Positions 34,574-44,513 of a stretch of DNA of 64,000 nucleotides are shown here, piece by piece. The DNA comes from Clostridia bacterium. Lineage in GTDB: Bacteria; Bacillota_A; Clostridia; Oscillospirales; Acutalibacteraceae. The translations under genes and the position numbers were made by a program. Below the pieces are notes generated by a model. It had not been told where the DNA came from. It saw only the letters and a list, made by a program, of their open reading frames with translations, and did not search any database. Position 1 is the first letter of the stretch, and each line of letters begins with the position of its first letter. Location of the stretch: assembly GCA_017397065.1 (NCBI GenBank), contig JAFQKE010000028.1, forward strand, positions 62,001 through 126,000, written 5' to 3'.

Positions 34574-34765
34574 ATGATTTTAAAAGAAAATGCTTGCCCT
34601 TGTGCATATTGTGATTATTTTAAACCTATTGAATATGAAAAGAACAACAGAATCATTCAAAAGGGATATTGTATAAAGAAAAAGCTTTTTCGAGATTTGT
34701 ACGATTCTATTTGCAAAGAATTTGTTTTAAAAAAAGGCATATATACTAAAAAATGGCACCCTTAA
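34574..34765 (+). CDS. small cysteine-rich protein, probable metal binder
   Basis: A 63-residue protein, CPCAYCDYFKP near the N-terminus, GYCIKKK in the middle and SICKEF later, giving five cysteines in a zinc-ribbon-like spacing seen in many small clostridial proteins. TTAGGTGAT lies 4-5 nt ahead of ATG 34574, which is preferred over the GTG at 34565. It has no signal peptide. It lies 56 nt after the terminator of the structured RNA, so it may depend on read-through from that RNA. Function unknown. Confidence 0.6.
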   Translation: MILKENACPCAYCDYFKPIEYEKNNRIIQKGYCIKKKLFRDLYDSICKEFVLKKGIYTKKWHP

Positions 34766-34794
34766 AAATAATGAATTGCGTTTTTTTGCAACTT

Positions 34795-35335
34795 TTCGGT
34801 AAAATCTGTAGGGCAGGGGTTGCCCCTGCCGCCAAAGTTTGCACTAATTTTTTATGCGTTTGGCTAAACCTCGTTCCGCAGCCGGAAAGATACAGATAAA
34901 TTGTGGTTAATACACGGATTGAGGGTTTGAATTGTAGGGAATGACCAATGTGTCATTCCGCAAAAAAATACGGCAATTTATCTATTTTGTTACGGAACAA
35001 CACGCTGGTTGTTCCCTACATTGTTGCTCCAAAATTTGTTTGTTAAATTGTTATTTAGTTCCGGATAAATACCGTAATTTATAATTTTTCACGGAATGAC
35101 ACGCAGGTCATTCCCTACGTTATAACCCAAAATCCGTACATTCAAATTTCAATTTATCGGTTTATTTAGTGGAACGGTCGAGACCGTTCCCTACGTTTGC
35201 AATTTCCCCGGCCGCGGAACGAATCTAAGCCAAACGCATAAAACCTATTCGGAATTGGATGAAACGTCACACGTTTCAAACAACAATTTACCAATTATAA
35301 TCATTTTGCATTCTGCATTTTATAAACCGTCTTGG
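34795..35335. repeat. repeat island including a MITE-like element with 36-bp inverted ends
   Basis: TTTTATGCGTTTGGCT...GTTCCGCAGCCGG (about 34849-34884) and its inverted counterpart (about 35208-35243) differ at only a few positions. Between them lie at least four hairpins of the GTAGGGAATGACC...GGTCATTCCC type. The left 180 bp recur at 53215-53390. 35280-35330 contains a TTTGCATTCTGCATTTTAT unit recurring at 55200 and 62495. No gene is seen in the 574-bp gap. Confidence 0.75.
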
Positions 35336-35339
35336 TCTT

Positions 35340-38300
35340 CTAAAGGCGGGTTGAAAGCTCTTTCAGCAGATTTATTGTGCTTTGTCCGGGCTTAAGCTTA
35401 ATAGTAAAATGCACCGGCTCGGTTGGTACCAAAAGCGTACCCTGACCGAGTTTTTTTATAAGCTCGCCTGCCGTTTCGGGCTCAAAGCGCTTAAGGTAAA
35501 AATTGATTTCGCTTTTATCTCCCGATATTTCATAAATGCCGTTTCGTCCTGCCGCACCTTTAAGGAATGCAACGTCCATAAGCCCCAAAACCTCACTCGG
35601 CGGCTCGCCGAATCGGTCGCAAAGCTCGTCAATAACGTCCATTTTATCGTCTATAGTTTTTATGTCTGCAATGCGGCGATAAATGCTGAGTCTGTGCGAA
35701 AGTGAGGGTATATAGCTTTCGGGAATATTTGCACTTATATCCAAATCTACAGAGCATTCCTCCTCCACCTTTTTTTGCTCGCCTTTCTCCTCGCCTATGG
35801 CCTCATTCAGCAGCTTTATATACATATCATAGCCGACGGCCTCCATATGACCGTGTTGCTCGCCGCCCAAAATATTGCCTGCTCCCCTTATCTCTAAATC
35901 ACGCATAGCAATTTTAAAGCCCGAGCCAAACTCGGTATACTCTCTTATTGCCTCAAGACGTTTGGTAGCTACCTCGCTGAGCGCCTTGCCACGCTTAAAG
36001 CAGAAATAGGCATATGCCCTGCGGCTTGAGCGACCAACCCTGCCCCTTATTTGATGGAGCTGAGCCAGACCCATACGGTCGGCGTCCTCAATAATCAAAG
36101 TGTTGCAGTTGGGAACATCTACGCCCGTTTCAATAATCGTGGTGCAAACCAAAATATCTATATCGCCCTCTAAAAGGGATTTCCAGACCTTGGAAAGCTC
36201 CTCCTCACCCATTTTTCCGTGAGCCAAGCCAACGTTTGCATCGGGCAGAGCCGCCTTGATTCTTGCGGCACAATGGGCAATACTCTCCACCCTGTTGTGC
36301 AGATAATAAACCTGACCGCCACGTCTGAGCTCCTTGTTTATGGCCTCCATTAAAACGCCGTTGTTCTGCTCCATAACATAGGTCTGAACCGGCTGACGGT
36401 CCTGCGGTGCCTCCTCGATGGCAGACATATCCCTGATGCCCGACATAGCCATATTAAGGGTGCGTGGAATGGGGGTGGCGGTAAGGGTTAAAACGTCCAC
36501 CGCCTTGAACATATTTTTAAGCTTTTCTTTCTGGGCAACACCAAAGCGTTGCTCCTCATCTATAATAACCAGCCCTAAATCCCTGAACTTGACGTCTGAA
36601 GAAATCATACGGTGGGTGCCTATAACAAGGTCAACGTCACCCCTTGAAAGTCCTTCAATAGCCTTTTCAATCTGCCTTTTTGTGCGAAAGCGTGAAAGCA
36701 TTTCGATTTTAACGGGCAGCTCACCAAATCGCTCGGTAGCGGTGAGATAATGCTGCCAAGCAAGAATGGTGGTGGGCACCAAAATGGCACACTGCTTGCC
36801 CTCGCAAACGCACTTAAAGGCGGCACGCAGGGCAACCTCGGTTTTGCCAAAGCCAACATCACCGCAAAGGAGCCTATCCATTGGAACGGCACGCTCCATA
36901 TCGGATTTGATTTCATTTATGGCAATAAGCTGGTCTTCGGTCTCCTCATATGGGAACCTCGCCTCAAAATCGGCCTGAAGCTCGTTATCGGGTGCAAAGG
37001 CGTAGCCCTGCACCTTCATTCGCTCACCGTAAAGCTTTATAAGCTCCTTGGCGATGTCCTTTGCGGCGGCACGCACTCTGGCCTTGGTTTTTTGCCACTC
37101 CTGACCGCCAAGACGGTGGAGAAGCGGCCCGTTTTCACCCGCCGCACCGATGTATCGGGATACCAAATCAAGCTGAGTTACCGGAACATAAAGCACATCG
37201 GTGCCCTTGTACTTGATTTTTATATAATCCTTAACAACACCGCCCGTTTCGATGCGGTGAATGCCGTCAAACTGACCTATACCGTGGGCAAAATGAACAA
37301 CGTAATCGCCAACTTTAAGCTCCTCCAAAGAGTTAAACGACTCTCCCTTTGAGCGTTTTTTGTTCTTTTTTGATGAGAAGTTAAGCGGCTTATGGGCAAT
37401 AACAAGCAGATTTTGTTCATTTATCTCAAGTCCTGCCGAGAGGGCGGAGGGAATAACAAAAACGCCTGCCCCTGCTATAATATCGTCGGCTAGGGCTTTT
37501 TGTGCGTGAATATCATTGCCCGAAAGCTGATTTACAAGTATTTCGGCACCCTTTTCGCTTCCCGATAAAATTACGACCGTCTGCTTTCTTTTTATGGCGG
37601 GGCGAATATCCTCCATCAGAACATCCATACTTCCTCCCCACGGGGAGAGCTGTTTTGCAAAAATTGTCTGCACCGCCTTGGGCGATACGGGATAGCTACT
37701 GCCCGTAAAGCTATCGGCATAGATTGTATTAGATTCGGCAATAGCCTTTGAAAGGGTTGTTCGGTTGAGGAAAATACTGCTGTCGCCGGAATCAATAATC
37801 CCGTTTTCAAAAAGGTCCTGGAGCATTGCGAGTCTTGATTCCTCCAAGCCCTTGAGTCTTGATAAAACATTGCGGTTTTCACTTAAAATCAAAACCGAAT
37901 CTTTGGTATATTCACTTAAAAAGACGGGTGGCGTTGGTAGGTAGCTCATATATTTATCGGCATTTACCGTAGCCCCCGATTTAATATCATCAATATCCCT
38001 GCCCACCATTGCCTTAAAGCCGGCACTTTTGATTTTTTTGCTGTTTAGAAGAGAGCCCAGAAGCTCCAAAAGGTCGTCCTGACCTACAAAAAATTCTGTG
38101 GCAGGCAAAATGGTGAGTTCATTGCAAATATCGCCTCGTCGCTGCGAAGACGGGTCGAAATATGACATAGTGTCAATCTCATCGCCCCAAAGCTCAATTC
38201 TTACGGGACTTGTTTCGCCAACCGAGAAAATATCCACAATGCCGCCACGCACCGAAAACTGACCCATACCGTCAACCTGCTCGGCAAAATCGTAGCCCAT

Positions 38301-38774
38301 CTCTACAAGCTTTTTTGAGAGCTTTTTAATATCCAGCTCATCGCCCGGACAGATTTTTTGGGCAGAATTCATAAGTGCTTTTGGCGATATGGTTTTGCCT
38401 GTAAAGGCCTCAATATCAGAAAAAATTATGTCGGTCTCGCCGCTTAAAAAACGCCATAAGGCACCTATGCGCCTATGCTCATACTCTTTGGAGGCGCCCA
38501 AGGTGTTTAAAAAGTTAAAATCCCTTGCAGGAAACACCTCTGCTCTGCCGCCCACAGCCACAGCATCGGCCGCCATTTTTACGGCGGTGCCCTCGGTGTC
38601 GGTTACAACAAAAATCTTTTTGTTAAGGGTTTTATAGGCGGCTACCGAAAATACCGAACGCATAGCTCCGGGCATGCCGAAAACCGCAACAGGAGAGCCC
38701 CCCTCCCCCGTTACGGTGTTTAAAACCTGCTGTACTGACGGCATTTGACTAATAATTCTTGTTAAAAATTGCAT
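35340..38774 (-). CDS. mfd: transcription-repair coupling factor
   Basis: A 1144-residue ATP-dependent DNA translocase that removes stalled RNA polymerase and recruits UvrA. A UvrB-like N-terminal module comes first, then the RNA-polymerase-interacting domain around LKVGDYVVHFAHGIGQF. The RecG-like motor follows, with Walker A LCGDVGFGKTEVALRA, motif II DEEQRFGV and motif VI QIRGRVGRS. The TRCF C-terminal domain closes it. Length is normal. ATG 38774 overlaps the pth stop by one base (TGATG), so translation is coupled; a GTG one codon earlier is also possible. It is the last gene of a five-gene - strand run. Confidence 0.97.
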   Translation of the reverse strand: MQFLTRIISQMPSVQQVLNTVTGEGGSPVAVFGMPGAMRSVFSVAAYKTLNKKIFVVTDTEGTAVKMAADAVAVGGRAEVFPARDFNFLNTLGASKEYEHRRIGALWRFLSGETDIIFSDIEAFTGKTISPKALMNSAQKICPGDELDIKKLSKKLVEMGYDFAEQVDGMGQFSVRGGIVDIFSVGETSPVRIELWGDEIDTMSYFDPSSQRRGDICNELTILPATEFFVGQDDLLELLGSLLNSKKIKSAGFKAMVGRDIDDIKSGATVNADKYMSYLPTPPVFLSEYTKDSVLILSENRNVLSRLKGLEESRLAMLQDLFENGIIDSGDSSIFLNRTTLSKAIAESNTIYADSFTGSSYPVSPKAVQTIFAKQLSPWGGSMDVLMEDIRPAIKRKQTVVILSGSEKGAEILVNQLSGNDIHAQKALADDIIAGAGVFVIPSALSAGLEINEQNLLVIAHKPLNFSSKKNKKRSKGESFNSLEELKVGDYVVHFAHGIGQFDGIHRIETGGVVKDYIKIKYKGTDVLYVPVTQLDLVSRYIGAAGENGPLLHRLGGQEWQKTKARVRAAAKDIAKELIKLYGERMKVQGYAFAPDNELQADFEARFPYEETEDQLIAINEIKSDMERAVPMDRLLCGDVGFGKTEVALRAAFKCVCEGKQCAILVPTTILAWQHYLTATERFGELPVKIEMLSRFRTKRQIEKAIEGLSRGDVDLVIGTHRMISSDVKFRDLGLVIIDEEQRFGVAQKEKLKNMFKAVDVLTLTATPIPRTLNMAMSGIRDMSAIEEAPQDRQPVQTYVMEQNNGVLMEAINKELRRGGQVYYLHNRVESIAHCAARIKAALPDANVGLAHGKMGEEELSKVWKSLLEGDIDILVCTTIIETGVDVPNCNTLIIEDADRMGLAQLHQIRGRVGRSSRRAYAYFCFKRGKALSEVATKRLEAIREYTEFGSGFKIAMRDLEIRGAGNILGGEQHGHMEAVGYDMYIKLLNEAIGEEKGEQKKVEEECSVDLDISANIPESYIPSLSHRLSIYRRIADIKTIDDKMDVIDELCDRFGEPPSEVLGLMDVAFLKGAAGRNGIYEISGDKSEINFYLKRFEPETAGELIKKLGQGTLLVPTEPVHFTIKLKPGQSTINLLKELSTRL

Positions 38775-39376
38775 CACTTATTATACCTGTTCATTGCGGT
38801 TGGAATATCATTTTTTATAATACATTCTACGGCCTCGGCAGCCTTAGAAATGCTATCGCTTATTGTTTTTTCGTCCTCTTTGGGGAACTTGGCAAGCACC
38901 CAGTCTTTAATATCATAATCGGGGTGTGGCTTTTGACCGCAACCGATTTTAACCCTTGGAAAGGCATCTGAGCCGCTTAGCTCAATAATATCCTTAAGAC
39001 CTTTATGTCCACCTGCCGAGCCCTTTGCCCGAATACGAAGTCTACCCACATCAAGGGTAATATCGTCCGATATTACAATAACATTTTCTATGGGGATTTT
39101 GTAAAAGGACATAGCCTCAGTTACCGCCTCGCCCGAATTATTCATATAGGTCTGCGGCTTTAAAATAAGCAGACGCTTTTCGCCAATTCTTGCATCGGCA
39201 TAAAGACTTTTGAATTTGCTTCGGTCACACTTTACCGAAAGACTTTCGCAAAGGGCATCCACCGCCCTGAAGCCGACGTTATGACGGGTTTTTTCATACT
39301 GAAGTCCCGGATTACCAAGACCTACTACTATATAGTCGAATCCTCCCGAGGGGGATTTTTTAAATCGTGAAAACAT
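38774..39376 (-). CDS. pth: peptidyl-tRNA hydrolase
   Basis: A 200-residue enzyme that frees tRNA from peptidyl-tRNA. GLGNPGLQYEKTRHNVGF carries the catalytic Asn and His, and VISDDITLDVGRLRI holds the essential Asp. GSAGGHKGLKDI is the usual substrate-binding loop. The ribosome site AAGAGAGAAG precedes the ATG. The gene pair pth-mfd is a common arrangement in Firmicutes. The gap to rsmE is 24 nt. Confidence 0.96.
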   Translation of the reverse strand: MFSRFKKSPSGGFDYIVVGLGNPGLQYEKTRHNVGFRAVDALCESLSVKCDRSKFKSLYADARIGEKRLLILKPQTYMNNSGEAVTEAMSFYKIPIENVIVISDDITLDVGRLRIRAKGSAGGHKGLKDIIELSGSDAFPRVKIGCGQKPHPDYDIKDWVLAKFPKEDEKTISDSISKAAEAVECIIKNDIPTAMNRYNK

Positions 39377-39400
39377 AAAAACTTCTCTCTTAAAATTATT

Positions 39401-40129
39401 TTACTCTAAATTATCGGTAAGGAGCATTATGCCGGTTAGTGCGGCAAGAGGAGCCGTTTCGGCACGAAGAATCCTTTTGCCGAGCGATATTGTTTTAGCT
39501 CCTGCGGCAGTTAGCATTTCGGCCTCTTTAGCGGTAAAGCCACCCTCGGGGCCGGTTATTACGGCTATTTTTTTAGCTTTGTCGTTATCCCACAGGGTTT
39601 CGCCAAGCGGCTCGCCCTCCACCTCATAGAAAAACAGCACCAAATCAAAATCGGTAAAGGAGGCCACAAAATCTGAAAGCTCTGAGGGCTGTAAAACGGT
39701 GGGCAAAACGCCCCTGCCGCACTGACCTGCCGCCTCGTTTGCTATTTTTTGCCAACGCTCCCCCTTGGATTTAAGGGATTTAGCATCCGGTCGGGAAACG
39801 CAGTTTGCAGAAATAATGGGTTTTATTTCGCCTACTCCCAGCTCCACCGAATGGCGTATAACCGTTTCAAACTTATCGCCCTTTAAAAGGCAGGTGCAAA
39901 GCGTTACCTTTATATCCGGCTCACTCTCGCAGGGCTTTACCTCTTTTACTTCAAGGGAGATTCTGTCACTTGAAACGGCCGATATAACACAGTTATAATC
40001 GGTGCCCTTGCTATCGCAGACGGTAAGTGCTTCTCCAACCCTCATTCTGAGGGAGCGGGCAATATGGCTTGCATCTGCCCCCTCTAAAAAGGGATTTGTT
40101 TCAAAATCTTCTTTAAAAAAACGTGGCAT
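39401..40129 (-). CDS. rsmE: 16S rRNA m3U1498 methyltransferase
   Basis: A 242-residue SPOUT methyltransferase. The N-terminal part reads HIARSLRMRVGEALTVCDSKG, a PUA-like RNA-binding module. The C-terminal trefoil knot has ITGPEGGFTAKEAEML and LGKRILRAETAPLAAL, the SAM-binding hallmarks of RsmE. The start codon directly abuts the stop codon of the YfhO-like gene, so the two are translated from one mRNA. Confidence 0.96.
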   Translation of the reverse strand: MPRFFKEDFETNPFLEGADASHIARSLRMRVGEALTVCDSKGTDYNCVISAVSSDRISLEVKEVKPCESEPDIKVTLCTCLLKGDKFETVIRHSVELGVGEIKPIISANCVSRPDAKSLKSKGERWQKIANEAAGQCGRGVLPTVLQPSELSDFVASFTDFDLVLFFYEVEGEPLGETLWDNDKAKKIAVITGPEGGFTAKEAEMLTAAGAKTISLGKRILRAETAPLAALTGIMLLTDNLE

Positions 40130-43100
40130 TTATTGTTCCTCATTATCCTTTGAATTTTCCTCATCCGAGTTTAGCAAATCAGATAAAGAAACATCGTCCA
40201 TTTCCTCTTCTTCGGTATCGGTATTTATCCAAAAACCACGATTAAAGTTGGAGGTCTGCTCGTCATAACCGTAAATAATGCTGTCGTCGGTTATTTCCAC
40301 ATCAAAAAGACTTCCTCTGTCTTCGGCGTTCTCCATCATAAGGTCCTTGGCGGTATCTCTTTTAAACTTTTCTATAAGGGTGTCTCCCTCGGGATACTCG
40401 GTTGCACCAAGACGTCCCTTTTTGCTTAAAACAGCCGAAATCAAGGTGTAGAGCAGCCAGATTAAAAAGGCTACGGCTGTAATCATAACACCAAGCTTTA
40501 AGCCGGGAGTTTCATAGCTAAACTCTATTTCATTTGCCCCTGCAGAAACAGCAACGGCCATAAAGCCTTTATTAACCCTTTCAATTTCTGCCTTTTTGCC
40601 GTTTACGGTTGCAGTCCAGCCCTCATCATACGGCACCGAGAAAAATACAAGATTCTCACCCATTGTGGTGATGGAGGCCGAAAAACCATTTTCGGTTTTG
40701 TTAAAGCTATCCACCGCATTTTCTTTAAGGGCGGCGGCATCCTCCTCCAGCTCCTGCTCATCATAGTAAAAATCAAGAAGAGCATCGGTGCTAAGATAAA
40801 ATTCTGCATCATATTCTTCTTGGTACTCAAAATCTCCGTCTTCCACCGGCTGTTCGGTAGTATTATCTACCGGAGTATCGCCAAAATCCATCAGGTCAGA
40901 TTCATAAGACTGATTTAAAAAGTCTGAAGCATCAGATTGGGCGGAATCCATACTCTCGTCCTGTTCGGGTATAAGAACCTCTAAAGCGGAGGTCTCCTCC
41001 TCTGCTGCGGTGGCCGAAGCATTTGCAGGATTCTGATAAACCTCTTCGGTTATAAGCTCGCTCTTTTGGGATTCTTCGGATGAATCGTAAGGCAAAGAAG
41101 AATTATCATTTGTTGAGGGTACAGAGTTTACATCATTACCAATAAAACCATCTTCGGGTCTTTGCTTTCCGTAATCGGAAATATTTATTAAAAATCCACC
41201 GTATTTTGCAACCTGCTCATCGGTAAGCAAAATCGCCTTCATCATTGCGTTGGAGCGGTTTACATCCTCTATACCTCCGGCCTGTGCCTCGGTCATATAG
41301 TAGTCATAGGTAAAGCCCATTCCAACGTAATTTTTATTTATATAAACATCGTAGCCCTTTTCGTGACGGTAGAATTCAAAGCCCTCTACCTTGGGTCTGC
41401 CCATATCGTCGGTAAAGCTCTCGCCGTCCTCTTTGGCCAAAAGATATTTTACACCGAGAAGCGAACGTGCGGCATAGGATTTTGGTTCGGGTCGGCTGGC
41501 AACGCCACGCTCCTCACCAACAAACTCCCAAAAATCGGTAACCGAGGTGGGCACAATCGAATGAAATGCGTTTATTGTGCTGTAATCAAGGAACATACCT
41601 GTGTTATCAATGCCATCAAAAACATCTATACGGTAGGAATCCTTGTCGCCGCCGAGGTCGATTTCGGCCTCAATAAGGTCATTTATAACCACATCATAAT
41701 CGTATGAATGACTGCGGCCGCAAATTACAAAAAATCCGGCGTAAATTATGCTTATTACACAGACAATAGCGGTGGCGGATTTCATAAACTGCTTTCGTTG
41801 CTTTTTAATGGATTTTAAAAGCAAGCCTAAAATAACAAGCGAAATAATGGCGATTGCCGCCGTTGCCAAAAATCTGTAGAGATAAAAGTCCTCACTCTTT
41901 TCATAGAGTCCGCCCTCTATACGGCCGTCCTCTGTCTCCTGCGGAAAAAGACCAATCACAGCCGTGGCTGCCACCGTTATTCCCATTACCCATTTAAAGG
42001 GGGATTTGAAGTGGATTTCGGTATCCTCAATGCCCATAGCCGTTACAAGAGACATTATTAAAATAGGCATATAATACCAGCGTGCGTAATATGCGCTGTT
42101 GAACATATAAAATGCACTGTTTAAAACGGGCACCAACGCCATAAAAATGGAAATTCCAATCATTCTGCGTTGCCATGTGCCTTTTTTCTGTTGCAGCCAA
42201 GCGAATACGCCCACCATAGAAAATAGCGGCAACCATCCGCCAAGGGAGGACCATTTTACATCTGCACCGGGGAAGAAAACCGGTCTTGCGGGAATATCGG
42301 GCGGGAAGAAGAAGCATTCAAATATATTAAGATATATCTGCTCCTTGCCGTACATAATGCCGCTCCAACCGTATAAAAACTCGCTTACTCTACTGTTGCC
42401 CAGTACGGCGTGGCAGGTTGGAAGCAGTATTGCCGCCGAAATAAGAAGTCCCAGCACCGCCTCAAAAACAAACCACAAAAAGCGAGAAACTCTCATTTTA
42501 TAACAGCCGGAAAATACCCTTACAAACCAATAAATAACTGTAAATACCACCATTCCAAAGAAGAAGAAATAGTTGGTGATGGCCGTAATTGCTACCATTG
42601 CGGCGAAAAATCCACGACGGTTCTCGGTTATTAAAAGCTCCAAGGATAAAAGCAGGAGCGGAAAGAAAACTATAGCCTCGTGGAAGTGGTTGAAGAAGAT
42701 GTTGTATACCGAGAATCCGGAGAATGCATACAAAAGTCCACCAAGCCTTGCCGCCTCGGGAGTACGGGTAAATCTGCGGATATAAAGATAACCTGTGAGT
42801 GCACTAAAGGCAAATTTAAGTATGAGCAAGGGGCCTATTAAATAGGGCACAAAATCGGTAGGAAAGGGTAAGGTGAGCCAGAAAAAGGGACTTCCCAAGG
42901 TATAAAACGAGTAGGAGCCGACAAAATTCACGCCAAGGTCGGTGCCAAAATCCCAGCCGATGTTGCCCGAACGAAGCATCTCGTGGCAATGCTTGTAAAA
43001 GGGTATCTGCTGAACATTAAAGTCACCGTAAAAAAGAAAGTATCCCCCGTTTTGTATCATAAAGGGTACAAAAAACGCCGCCGCAGTAAGCAAAGCAATT

Positions 43101-43168
43101 AAAAAGGTCGATGTTCCTTTTTCCTTTGTTACGCCGAGCGTCTGGCGTTTAAGGGTGCTAAAAGTCAT
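40130..43168 (-). CDS. YfhO-family membrane glycosyltransferase-like protein
   Basis: A 1012-residue protein with about 13 hydrophobic helices, matching the YfhO family (PF09586), GT-C-like proteins linked to lipoteichoic acid or polysaccharide glycosylation. Early luminal residues follow helix 1 (GDFNVQQIPFYKH, with the acidic motif of GT-C enzymes). A long extracellular segment (about 480-860) is interrupted by a Ser/Glu/Asp-rich low-complexity insertion of about 110 residues (690-800). After the last helix comes a cytoplasmic acidic tail of about 110 residues. AAGGAGGAAATT precedes the ATG, which overlaps the preceding gene by 4 nt. It probably works with that gene on cell-surface glycans. 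Confidence 0.85.
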   Translation of the reverse strand: MTFSTLKRQTLGVTKEKGTSTFLIALLTAAAFFVPFMIQNGGYFLFYGDFNVQQIPFYKHCHEMLRSGNIGWDFGTDLGVNFVGSYSFYTLGSPFFWLTLPFPTDFVPYLIGPLLILKFAFSALTGYLYIRRFTRTPEAARLGGLLYAFSGFSVYNIFFNHFHEAIVFFPLLLLSLELLITENRRGFFAAMVAITAITNYFFFFGMVVFTVIYWFVRVFSGCYKMRVSRFLWFVFEAVLGLLISAAILLPTCHAVLGNSRVSEFLYGWSGIMYGKEQIYLNIFECFFFPPDIPARPVFFPGADVKWSSLGGWLPLFSMVGVFAWLQQKKGTWQRRMIGISIFMALVPVLNSAFYMFNSAYYARWYYMPILIMSLVTAMGIEDTEIHFKSPFKWVMGITVAATAVIGLFPQETEDGRIEGGLYEKSEDFYLYRFLATAAIAIISLVILGLLLKSIKKQRKQFMKSATAIVCVISIIYAGFFVICGRSHSYDYDVVINDLIEAEIDLGGDKDSYRIDVFDGIDNTGMFLDYSTINAFHSIVPTSVTDFWEFVGEERGVASRPEPKSYAARSLLGVKYLLAKEDGESFTDDMGRPKVEGFEFYRHEKGYDVYINKNYVGMGFTYDYYMTEAQAGGIEDVNRSNAMMKAILLTDEQVAKYGGFLINISDYGKQRPEDGFIGNDVNSVPSTNDNSSLPYDSSEESQKSELITEEVYQNPANASATAAEEETSALEVLIPEQDESMDSAQSDASDFLNQSYESDLMDFGDTPVDNTTEQPVEDGDFEYQEEYDAEFYLSTDALLDFYYDEQELEEDAAALKENAVDSFNKTENGFSASITTMGENLVFFSVPYDEGWTATVNGKKAEIERVNKGFMAVAVSAGANEIEFSYETPGLKLGVMITAVAFLIWLLYTLISAVLSKKGRLGATEYPEGDTLIEKFKRDTAKDLMMENAEDRGSLFDVEITDDSIIYGYDEQTSNFNRGFWINTDTEEEEMDDVSLSDLLNSDEENSKDNEEQ

Positions 43169-44466
43169 ACCGCAATTTCCTCCTTGTCATTATCTTTTGT
43201 TATTTCTTCTTTATCTTTTGAAAACATAAATTTAACCGAGATATAAGCACTTACAACATATATAGCAAGATTTATTAAAGAAAAAATCACCATAAATGCG
43301 TTATAGTAATTATCAAACACCGAAACGGATGAATAATTACCAAGTGCGGAGCTTACGTCCTCCGACCGCCAGGCAAACATAGGAATTGCCTGATTCAAAA
43401 ATGTTATAATGCTTATAGCCATAAAGCAGTAAAAAAATCCTCTGTGACGGTGCAGGACTGCCGCCATAAGAATGAATATGAGCACCACAAACTGATATCT
43501 TTCGTGCATACGGGTCATAAACATAAAAAGGGTGTTCATAAAAAGGAATCCCAAAACCCACACCGATTTTCTCTCGGCACGCAGGTAAACGTAAATCATA
43601 AGTGCAATAAGCACCAAAACCAATATTAAGCTGAGGGTATAAAGGGAGGGCGTGCCCACCGTATCCTCTTTCCAGTTAAGACCGAAAATACCGTAAATGT
43701 TGTAGGCGCTAAGGGTGCAGTAGGGATAGGTTCCCTGACCGCCAAGATAAACGTCGAAAAACAGCATAGGATTCTTTGAGCCAATCATAAAGGGCACAAA
43801 AACTACTGCTACCGTAGCTGCGGCAGATATGATTCCCTTTAAAAACTTTGCAAATCCGTACCGATAAAATAGCTCGGCCAAAAAAATCGGCGTAAAGAAA
43901 AGGCATTGATATTTTGTCATTCCGGCCAGAGCAAAAACCACCGCCGCCGCAATAGGTTTGCCACGCTCCAGCAAAACAAAGCTTAAAAGAAGCAAAAGAC
44001 ACATTATAGAATCGGTTTGCCCCCAAAAAGCACAGTTAAAAATCGTGCTGGGATTAAACATCCATAAAGCCGATGCCACAAGTCCCGTTTTGGGGCTATC
44101 TTTTTTTAAGACGTAAAAAAGAGCTACCGCACATATAATATCGCCCAAAATAGGCCACAGCTTCATTAAAAACATTTCGGTATAATTATGTAAATCATCG
44201 CCTATGGCCTTATAAATCCCACCGGTGATTTTTAAAAAGAAAAGATATAGCGGAGGATAATCAAGGCTTAGCTCCTCGGCACGGGAATAAACATCAAACA
44301 TTCCGTCGTTAAGACCAATAGCCCAAGTTTTGTACCACAGGGTATCCTGAGGGTTATAATATCCTATGCCTATGGCAAATCTTAAAAAGATACCAAAAAA
44401 AAGTATAACCATAAAAATATCGATATATTTTTTGTTTAAAGGCTTCTTATTTAAAGAAAGTTGCAT
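43165..44466 (-). CDS. integral membrane GT-C-type glycosyltransferase
   Basis: A 433-residue protein with about 11 helices. LSLDYPPLYLFFLKI after the first loop and NCAFWGQTDSIMC are motifs of the mannosyltransferase-like / DUF2029 (GT87) and PMT-related families, which use polyprenyl-phosphate sugars. RMHERYQFVVL near residue 320 is another common family segment. Its own promoter faces an overlapping divergent promoter. It is the first gene of the GT / YfhO / rsmE / pth / mfd run. The sugar and acceptor cannot be determined. Confidence 0.8.
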   Translation of the reverse strand: MQLSLNKKPLNKKYIDIFMVILFFGIFLRFAIGIGYYNPQDTLWYKTWAIGLNDGMFDVYSRAEELSLDYPPLYLFFLKITGGIYKAIGDDLHNYTEMFLMKLWPILGDIICAVALFYVLKKDSPKTGLVASALWMFNPSTIFNCAFWGQTDSIMCLLLLLSFVLLERGKPIAAAVVFALAGMTKYQCLFFTPIFLAELFYRYGFAKFLKGIISAAATVAVVFVPFMIGSKNPMLFFDVYLGGQGTYPYCTLSAYNIYGIFGLNWKEDTVGTPSLYTLSLILVLVLIALMIYVYLRAERKSVWVLGFLFMNTLFMFMTRMHERYQFVVLIFILMAAVLHRHRGFFYCFMAISIITFLNQAIPMFAWRSEDVSSALGNYSSVSVFDNYYNAFMVIFSLINLAIYVVSAYISVKFMFSKDKEEITKDNDKEEIAV

Positions 44467-44513
44467 TTCATTCTCCCTTAAAAGATAAAATTTACCCTAT
44501 TTTAATTAACTAC

